From positions 1-18,831 of the forward strand of contig JAKLQB010000289.1 in assembly GCA_022013615.1 (NCBI GenBank): a DNA stretch of 18,831 bases. The letters run 5' to 3'. Origin of the DNA: Desulfobacterales bacterium (lineage in GTDB: Bacteria; Desulfobacterota; DSM-4660; Desulfatiglandales; Desulfatiglandaceae). Below, piece by piece: positions 13,416 to 18,831 of this stretch. Both the position numbers and the translations under genes were made by a program. Under the pieces are notes generated by a model. That model was not told where the DNA came from and ran no database searches. It saw only the letters and a program-made list of their open reading frames with translations. Positions within the stretch are counted from its first letter, which is position 1; each line of letters opens with the position of its first letter.

Positions 13416-15776
13416 TTAGAGAGAAAAAGGCCAAAGGTATGGCAGCACAACCAGCAGAACAGCCATGACCACCAGAGTGAGAGGCAACCCTACTTTGAGA
13501 TAGTCGATGAATCGGTAACCGCCTGGTCCCATTACTAAAAGGTTGGCGGGATGGGATATGGGGGTCATAAAACTGGCCGAAGCAGCCATCGCTATGGCCA
13601 TCATCAAGGCGTGTGGCGACGTTCCCATGTTGGCGGAAGTGCTTAGCGCAATCGGCGCCATCAGTACAACAAGTGCGGCCGTGGGAATGAAACAGGTTGC
13701 CAGAAAGGTTAGCGCCACAATGCCTCCCATTACAGCGAGTGGCCCGAACGGGCCAACCATGGTAACAACACCCTCGGCCAAGAGCTTGGCAGCACCTGTC
13801 TGATCGAGTGCAGTGCCCAAGGGCAGCATACCAGCAATAAGAAACACGGCCTTCCACTCAATGAACTGGTAGGCTTCTTGCATAGTCAAGCAGCGAGATA
13901 ATACCATTAATGCTGCTCCCACAACAGCAACAATATAGATAGGCGCCAAACCAAGAACGACTGGCAAGAGGACACCCGCCATAATCAGCGTGGCCACCGT
14001 TGCTTTTTCCAAGCGAGGGGATTCCTGGGCCTCTTGAGTCAGTACCAAATAGTCAGGTTCGCGTCCCAGAACAGATAACTTGTCACGAGGGCCATATAAC
14101 AGCAATGCATCTCCAAAACGAATGGCCATGTCTCGAAGGTTAGAACGGTATGCATTTCCTTCACGCCATATGGCCATCACGCTCAAGCCGTATTTTTCTC
14201 GAAAGTGGAGCTGGCGTAACGTCTTGCCAGCCAACGTGGTATGGGGTGAAAGTACGGCCTCCACAAGTCCGACTCGCGCTGACTCAAGTTCTTCTATATC
14301 CGGCAGGTCCTCTTGTTCGGTATGAAGCCCTTCAAGTCCTCTCAGAATCAACATATCCTCCAATCTGCCAAGCACGATCAGAAGGTCCCCAGCCCGTAAG
14401 GGTTCATCTGGTCCTGGCATCGGAAGGGTGGTATCCCCCCGAATGACACAAAGCACGCTCATGCCCAGAGCGTCACCCAGTCGGCTTTCCTTCAGCGTTT
14501 TGCCAATCAGTACGGATACCGGTGTTACCCGCATCGCCAGGAGCCTTTCGCGTAGGCGATATACATCAGTCAGTCGGGATCTAGGGATGGCCCTGGAACC
14601 TGTAAAGCCGGGGTTGCCTTTCAAAGCTTCCAGCCCTTCGAGTCGACCTTGAACCAACAGCGTATCATTCGCCTTCAGGACCTCGTCGCGCAGATTGCTT
14701 CGTCTCGGTTTTCCTTCGCGGAGGATGGCCAACACGTTGACTCCGAAGCGATTGCGAAAGCCTATTTCATCCAATGTTTTGCTCTCAAGAATTGAGTCGG
14801 TTGCTAACGAGATTTCTGCAATATCAATGTCCTTTGAGAAGAGACCTTCAACACTAACAGGGACTTCTTCGAGCACCAGCTGGCGCCAGCTCCCTAGTTC
14901 GTTCATCCGTTCGAGCCGGCCTTCCACAATTAAGCGGTCTCCAGCCTCCAGGACTGCCGATGGGTCCGGAGCCAGTTGTGTTCGGCCGTCTCGGATAATA
15001 CCCAGCACATGCAGACCCAGGGCTGAACCCATCCGGCTCTCAATCAGCGTTTTGCCCACAAGGACCGAATCCGTCGGCACACGCATGACAAACATCCGTT
15101 CTCGCAACTCGTACTGTTCTCTCAAATTCAAATGGCCTGAAGTCGAAGATTCTATTGCAACATCTCTCAAAGGCAGCAGGTGACGGCCGATCAGGGCAAC
15201 AAAAGCTACACCAGCCACCATGACGGTAACACCTATGGGAGTATAATCGAAAAGCTTGAACGGCGTAAGACCGTTATCACGGAGCGCAATGCTCACCAGG
15301 ATATTGGGGGGAGTCCCGATCATTGTTGTGAGTCCCCCCAGTAAAGAGCCGTACGCCAAGGGCATCAACAGTCTTGAGGGGGGATGACGCGTATGACGGG
15401 TAATATCCATGACCACTGGCAGCATCAGTGCAGCCACGGCCACATTGTTCATGAAGGCCGACATGACACCGGCGCTAAGCATAATGATCACAACAATAGA
15501 TAGTTCGCGACGGCCTGCAAGGCGCAATACATAGCGGCCAATGATATCCCCCACCCCTGTACGGGTAAGAGCACCACTCAGAATGAAAACCGCCCATACC
15601 GTCACGACGGCCGGATTGCTGAAACCTGACAACGCTTCAGCAGGACTAACTAACCCGGTGAGCGCTACACTGCCAAGCACCAGCAATGCGACCACTTCCA
15701 TCGGTATCCGCTCAGTGACGAGTAAAACTATCGCTACTCCCAGAATGGAGAACACAAGCGCAATTTGCAGTGTCAT
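13416..15776 (-). CDS. SLC13-type anion/sodium symporter with four RCK_C (TrkA-C) domains
   Basis: This 786-residue membrane protein belongs to the DASS/ArsB-NhaD superfamily. The N-terminal membrane half carries SAFMNNVAVAALMLP and TTMIGTPPNILVS, motifs around the substrate and sodium sites; the second half carries SFMTPISHPANLLVMGPGG. Between them are four cytoplasmic RCK_C domains of about 80 residues in ABAB order: domains 1 and 3 share LRER..MRV..SVL.GKTL.ES, and domains 2 and 4 share a later SNLRD. RCK_C domains bind small ligands and gate transport. The start is ATG 15776, with GAGGAAGG upstream; the open frame reaches 15866, but those 30 residues are not transporter-like. Sulfate or dicarboxylate is the likeliest substrate and cannot be fixed. 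Confidence 0.87.
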   Translation of the reverse strand: MTLQIALVFSILGVAIVLLVTERIPMEVVALLVLGSVALTGLVSPAEALSGFSNPAVVTVWAVFILSGALTRTGVGDIIGRYVLRLAGRRELSIVVIIMLSAGVMSAFMNNVAVAALMLPVVMDITRHTRHPPSRLLMPLAYGSLLGGLTTMIGTPPNILVSIALRDNGLTPFKLFDYTPIGVTVMVAGVAFVALIGRHLLPLRDVAIESSTSGHLNLREQYELRERMFVMRVPTDSVLVGKTLIESRMGSALGLHVLGIIRDGRTQLAPDPSAVLEAGDRLIVEGRLERMNELGSWRQLVLEEVPVSVEGLFSKDIDIAEISLATDSILESKTLDEIGFRNRFGVNVLAILREGKPRRSNLRDEVLKANDTLLVQGRLEGLEALKGNPGFTGSRAIPRSRLTDVYRLRERLLAMRVTPVSVLIGKTLKESRLGDALGMSVLCVIRGDTTLPMPGPDEPLRAGDLLIVLGRLEDMLILRGLEGLHTEQEDLPDIEELESARVGLVEAVLSPHTTLAGKTLRQLHFREKYGLSVMAIWREGNAYRSNLRDMAIRFGDALLLYGPRDKLSVLGREPDYLVLTQEAQESPRLEKATVATLIMAGVLLPVVLGLAPIYIVAVVGAALMVLSRCLTMQEAYQFIEWKAVFLIAGMLPLGTALDQTGAAKLLAEGVVTMVGPFGPLAVMGGIVALTFLATCFIPTAALVVLMAPIALSTSANMGTSPHALMMAIAMAASASFMTPISHPANLLVMGPGGYRFIDYLKVGLPLTLVVMAVLLVVLPYLWPFSL

Positions 15777-16473
15777 AACGGGCCTTCCTCCATCAGATGC
15801 ACTCACTGTAGAACATTCAAATGCACCACCAATGATCTTACTGCGGGTTTTGAGTGGGTTACTCAAAGGCTGTCAGGGCTGCGCCAATGAAGGCAGATCC
15901 TTCAACCACTGCCCCGATAACGGATGTGCCGGGCTGGGGACAACTGATTCTGCCCTGAGCCAATCCACGGTTATTGTTCGCCGCCGATGGTGAGATGGTA
16001 TCAACCTGTCTGCTTTAGACGAGGTTGACTCCTATCCAGAAACAGGATGATGATATTTATCGCCAAACTCCAAAAGAACTTCAGAAAATCACTCCCCATC
16101 AGCAGGAAGATCCAGATAGGTAATGCATATTCTGCAAATCAGATGTCCACAGAAAAGCCGGTGCTCGTCCTTGTAATTCATATGCCCCCCACTTTCTGAT
16201 CACGAGAAGCTGCTAATATTTTCTGATATCCAACTCACGGAGAAGATGCGATTTCTCCGATCCTATTCCTCACAGACCCGATCGGGTTCAGCCGTATGGA
16301 TTTAACGCAGACACCCTCTGCCGATCATATGAGGTCAGGCTACACCAATGACCAAACAATGTCCACAGTTTGTGAATTGAAAGTATCTTATTGGCACTTC
16401 GAAATAGACATGTTCACCCGGCCAGTCTGAACCCTTAAAGAAAATCAGAAATAATACATCAGAAATTATTGAC
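15777..16473. other. Intergenic region without supported gene
   Basis: I find no coding region with a start and ribosome site. Two small structures are visible: TTTGAGT/ACTCAAA around 15849-15867 (5-base loop), and CGGAGAA/TTCTCCG at 16238-16259. A 51-codon minus-strand frame (15859-16014) ends in GAVVEGSAFIGAALTAFE but has no start codon and is not called. This region and 18037-18627 border the AT-rich FAD dehydrogenase on either side. Confidence 0.5.
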
Positions 16474-18036
16474 TCATAAAATACCCTTTTTTACATAATT
16501 GAAAGCTTGTTCAGCACATCTTTCACCATCAATTGCTGCAGAAACTATTCCGCCCGCATAACCAGCTCCCTCTCCTGCTGGGAATAATCCTTCTACTTCA
16601 ACATGCATTAAAGTCTCTCTATCTCTTGGTATTCTTATTGGAGAACTCGTTCGAGATTCCACAGCCAATATTTGTGCTTCATCAGTATAGTAACCTTTCA
16701 TTTTTTTGTTAAATACAAATAAAGATTTTCTAAGAATTTCCACCATTGTCTTTGGCAATATTTCATGCAGTGGCGAAGATTTAATTCCGGGTATGTAAGA
16801 TGTAGATGGTAAAGTCTGGGAAATCTTATTCTTAGTAAAATCAGTTATTCTTTGTGCCGGTGCAATTTGATTGGTTCCTCCGGCATAATATGCTATTTTT
16901 TCTAACTCTTGTTGGTACATAAGTCCAGCGAAACTTCCATACTCTTTATATTTTTTCCAATCATTCTCATTCACTTCAACTACTAATCCGGAATTAGCAA
17001 AAGGAGAATTTCTTTTTGATACTGACATTCCATTTAGCACAAGTTCATTTTGATCTGTGGAAGCCGGAATAATAATTCCGCCCGGACACATGCAGAATGA
17101 ATATACTCCTTTCTTCTCAACCTGACAAGCTAAGCTGTAATTTGATGCAGGTAAATTTTCATGCCTAATTTTAGAATGATATTGAATTGAATCAATCAGA
17201 GCTTGAGGATGTTCAATTCTTACACCCATTGCAAAAGGTTTTGCTTCAACTTTAAGTTTTCTATTCTTAAAAATGTCGTAAATATCTCTTGCTGAATGTC
17301 CGGTTGCTACAATTAAAGCGTCACCAATTACTTCAGTTGATTCATTAACAATTACACCCTTGGCTTTATTTTCTGTAATTATAAAATCAGTCACTCTTGA
17401 GTTAAAATGAATTTCTCCATTACACTTTATTAAAGTTTCTCTGATTGTTTGAATAATTTTAGGCAATTTATTTGATCCAATATGCGGATGCGCATCAATT
17501 CCAATTTCGGCATTTGCTCCATGATAAATTAGAAGATCAATAATTCTTTTAACGTTTCCTCTCTTGTTTGACCGAGTATAAAGTTTTCCATCACTATAGG
17601 TACCAGCTCCTCCTTCTCCAAAACAATAATTTGAATCAGAATCAACTTTACCGTGTTGCATAATAGATTTTAAATCAAATCTTCTATTCCTAACATCCTT
17701 ACCTCTCTCAAGTACAATTGGTTTAATTCCTAATTCTATTGCACGCAAAGCAGCAAATAGTCCGGCTGGACCACTACCAACAATGATTACTTTCTTGTCA
17801 GATTTAACAGGTTGGAAATTAAACTTAATTTTATCGGTTTGGGGATCTTCATTGACAAACGCTTTTATTCTTAAATGAAAGACTGGCTTTTTGCGAGAAT
17901 CAATAGATCTCTTTAGAATAGCTATTGAATTGATTTCGTTAAAATTTAGTTTAAGCTTTTTAGAAGCTTGTTTCTTAATGAAATCGTAGTTTTTAATAAA
18001 GTCTGGGGGGATGGAAATATCCACTTCTTTTATCAT
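16474..18036 (-). CDS. FAD-dependent dehydrogenase (COG2509-like), probably acquired
   Basis: This 520-residue flavoprotein has an N-terminal domain of about 80 residues (IKEVDISIPPDF...) before the FAD loop GSGPAG (87-92), then ERGKDVRNRR, a glycine-rich CFGEGGAGTYSDGKLYTR, and a C-terminal GLFPAGEGAGYAGGIVSAAIDG that completes the FAD site. This matches the uncharacterised FAD-dependent dehydrogenase family COG2509; the substrate is unknown. No Fe-S motif or membrane segment is present. Base use differs sharply: line 17221-17280 is 30% G+C against 53% for 14641-14700 in the transporter, with AAA, ATT and GAA dominant. This resembles AT-rich Bacteroidota/Ignavibacteria genes, so transfer is likely (inference). 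GAGG precedes ATG 18036. Confidence 0.85.
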   Translation of the reverse strand: MIKEVDISIPPDFIKNYDFIKKQASKKLKLNFNEINSIAILKRSIDSRKKPVFHLRIKAFVNEDPQTDKIKFNFQPVKSDKKVIIVGSGPAGLFAALRAIELGIKPIVLERGKDVRNRRFDLKSIMQHGKVDSDSNYCFGEGGAGTYSDGKLYTRSNKRGNVKRIIDLLIYHGANAEIGIDAHPHIGSNKLPKIIQTIRETLIKCNGEIHFNSRVTDFIITENKAKGVIVNESTEVIGDALIVATGHSARDIYDIFKNRKLKVEAKPFAMGVRIEHPQALIDSIQYHSKIRHENLPASNYSLACQVEKKGVYSFCMCPGGIIIPASTDQNELVLNGMSVSKRNSPFANSGLVVEVNENDWKKYKEYGSFAGLMYQQELEKIAYYAGGTNQIAPAQRITDFTKNKISQTLPSTSYIPGIKSSPLHEILPKTMVEILRKSLFVFNKKMKGYYTDEAQILAVESRTSSPIRIPRDRETLMHVEVEGLFPAGEGAGYAGGIVSAAIDGERCAEQAFNYVKKGIL

Positions 18037-18055
18037 ATAAATATCCTCTATTTAT
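18037..18055 (-). promoter_or_regulatory. Ribosome site in the loop of an AT hairpin, FAD dehydrogenase gene
   Basis: Immediately upstream of ATG 18036 the minus strand reads ATAAATA, GAGGA, TATTTAT: a perfect 7-bp A/T stem with the ribosome site as its whole loop. It could influence translation, or may be chance in AT-rich DNA. Confidence 0.4.
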
Positions 18056-18154
18056 GAGGAAAATAATTATAAACTCGCCTGAGTTTCCGGTTTATGTTCT
18101 TAGGCCAAGGCGCGACCATAGAAAATTCAGACAGTTAGGTTGTTTGGTGGTGTA

Positions 18155-18316
18155 TTACCCTTTCTGCCCGAGAGTTTCGCCGATCTCAAGGGCTTGAGCA
18201 AGCTTTTTCTGTCGGGTGCTCCATTGGGTATGGTCGGAGACAAGTACGGCACGGACCAGGCGCTGTAGCGCTGCGTGTTCAACGCTGTAGCTCAGGTGAG
18301 GGATACCTGATATGAT
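18155..18316 (-). pseudogene. Unrecognised C-terminal protein fragment
   Basis: Between an upstream stop (18317-18319) and TAA at 18155-18157 the minus strand encodes 53 residues without a start codon, including VEHAALQRLVRAVLVSDHTQ and ending LAQALEIGETLGQKG. Composition is protein-like: helical, balanced charge, and richer in G+C than the surroundings. I do not recognise the family. It may be the relic of a gene displaced when the AT-rich dehydrogenase arrived. Confidence 0.3.
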
Positions 18317-18395
18317 TTACCCCACATGATAGTGGTGGTATCAAATGCCTGAGTCCCCGGCATTCCGTCAAAGTCCAATCCAACAGGAAGATGAA

Positions 18396-18429
18396 AATCC
18401 ACCTCAATCTCTCTTTAGGGGGGAGGGGG
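18396..18429 (+). repeat. Degraded copy of the C/G-run repeat
   Basis: The order AAT, CCACC, TCAAT, CTCTC, TTTA, then two runs of G, follows the unit at 7914-7948 with several single-base changes and a changed right arm. It is probably an old third copy. Confidence 0.45.
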
Positions 18430-18452
18430 AATTTAGATAAGGCAAGTATAAT

Positions 18453-18488
18453 ATAAAATCAAAGGGTTATGCTTTTATTTGATTTTAT
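18453..18488. repeat. 11-bp inverted repeat upstream of the last gene's promoter
   Basis: ATAAAATCAAA (18453-18463) and TTTGATTTTAT (18478-18488) are perfect inverted repeats separated by 14 bases. They end 22 bases before the -35 box at 18511. The size and place suit an operator for a dimeric regulator or the hairpin of an upstream transcript. Confidence 0.55.
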
Positions 18489-18510
18489 CATGGGGTTTGC
18501 GTTTGCGTAC

Positions 18511-18539
18511 TTGACAGGAACTTGGCCTTTTCTTATCAT
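18511..18539 (+). promoter_or_regulatory. Strong sigma-70 promoter of the ferredoxin-nitroreductase gene
   Basis: Perfect TTGACA (18511-18516), 17 bases, TATCAT (18534-18539). It lies about 90 bases upstream of the start codon, leaving a leader of roughly 80 bases. Confidence 0.7.
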
Positions 18540-18627
18540 CTGTTCGTCGAGGATCAATTTTTAAAATTGTCATGGCTGTTGGGCTGCGAACAATTTATAG
18601 AAGGTGGCTAAGGAATAGGGAGGAATC

Positions 18628-18831
18628 ATGAGTCTTTTTGTTGTTGATCAGGAGAAATGCAAACGTGATGGTGTATGCGTCGCAGAGTGCCCTATGGGAA
18701 TTATTGAACTCAAGGGGGAAAATTCGGTCCCTACTCCAACCGGTGATGCTGAAGAACTGTGTATCAATTGTGGTCATTGTGTTGCAGTATGCCCGCACGG
18801 GGCTTTTTCTCTAAGAAAAATGAAACCCAGC
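18628..18831 (+). CDS. Two-cluster ferredoxin domain, N-terminus of a probable nitroreductase-family protein (partial)
   Basis: The window ends after 68 codons. The visible part is a 2[4Fe-4S] ferredoxin domain: Cys11, Cys17 and Cys21-Pro (CKRDGVCVAECP), then CINCGHCVAVCPHGAFSL. In anaerobes this N-terminus (SLFVVDQEKC...) commonly precedes a nitroreductase-like FMN domain, giving a ferredoxin-nitroreductase fusion of about 270 residues; that part lies beyond the edge, so the full identity is inferred. GGGAGGA lies four bases upstream of ATG 18628. The promoter at 18511-18539 and the inverted repeat before it belong to this gene. Confidence 0.75.
   Translation, partial: MSLFVVDQEKCKRDGVCVAECPMGIIELKGENSVPTPTGDAEELCINCGHCVAVCPHGAFSLRKMKPS

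Noticed and set aside
15777..15866. Thirty-residue N-terminal extension of the SLC13 transporter
   Set aside because: The ATG at 15776 has a good ribosome site, while the extension has none and is not like the family.
15859..16014. Minus-strand frame of 51 codons ending GAVVEGSAFIGAALTAFE
   Set aside because: It looks protein-like at the end but has no start codon, no recognised family, and overlaps the region just upstream of the transporter; chance cannot be excluded.
7914..18429. CRISPR array from the repeated C/G-run units
   Set aside because: Only three copies, kilobases apart, in different orientations, with no spacer structure and no cas genes.

Overview
The window looks like a chromosomal segment of an anaerobic Desulfobacterota (deltaproteobacterial) organism, probably from a draft or metagenome assembly. 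This is inferred from gene content: an NfnAB-type transhydrogenase, a tungsten aldehyde:ferredoxin oxidoreductase with its ferredoxin, a corrinoid/methyltransferase pair, a DUF3795-DUF3786 protein, a B-box zinc finger remnant and a ferredoxin-nitroreductase start. No rRNA, tRNA or CRISPR array was seen.

Layout. 1-250: remnant of a B-box zinc finger protein. 251-668: no gene, with a terminator hairpin. 669-3040 (minus): nfnA-nfnB operon. 3167-3559 (minus): degenerate CDF metal transporter. 3684-5072 (plus): Ser/Thr kinase with a C-terminal cyclic-nucleotide-binding domain, read from a clear promoter that fixes a TTG start. 5073-5490: convergent gap with an inverted pair of 38-bp REP-like palindromes. 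5491-6401 (minus): DUF3795-DUF3786 gene broken by a one-base frameshift. 6615-6839 (plus): small Cys-containing protein. 6895-7503 (minus): exported cyclophilin. 7504-8031: repeats. 8032-8172: stub of a D-2-hydroxyacid dehydrogenase. 8183-11186 (plus): lepB, AOR and AOR ferredoxin. 11126-13028 (minus): corrinoid protein and MtaA-like methyltransferase. 13092-13366: a 103-bp IS66-like MITE with an 8-bp target duplication, beside an IS91-type transposase remnant. 13416-15776 (minus): SLC13-type transporter with four RCK_C domains. 16474-18036 (minus): AT-rich, probably foreign FAD dehydrogenase. 18628-end (plus): start of a ferredoxin-containing protein, probably a nitroreductase, behind a strong promoter.

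How the genes fit together. The recurring theme is low-potential electron transfer. NfnAB couples ferredoxin and NADH to NADP+, AOR exchanges electrons between aldehydes/acids and ferredoxin, and the last gene begins with a two-cluster ferredoxin domain. The corrinoid/MtaA pair would move methyl groups, but its substrate-specific methyltransferase is not in the window. Between these genes lies much debris: broken genes, a MITE, a transposase remnant and three related G/C-run repeats, so this is an accessory, rearranged stretch. I did not find a clear new multi-gene system. The best leads are the IS66-like MITE, the CDF gene with an apparent internal deletion, the kinase-cNMP fusion and the orphan methyltransferase pair.
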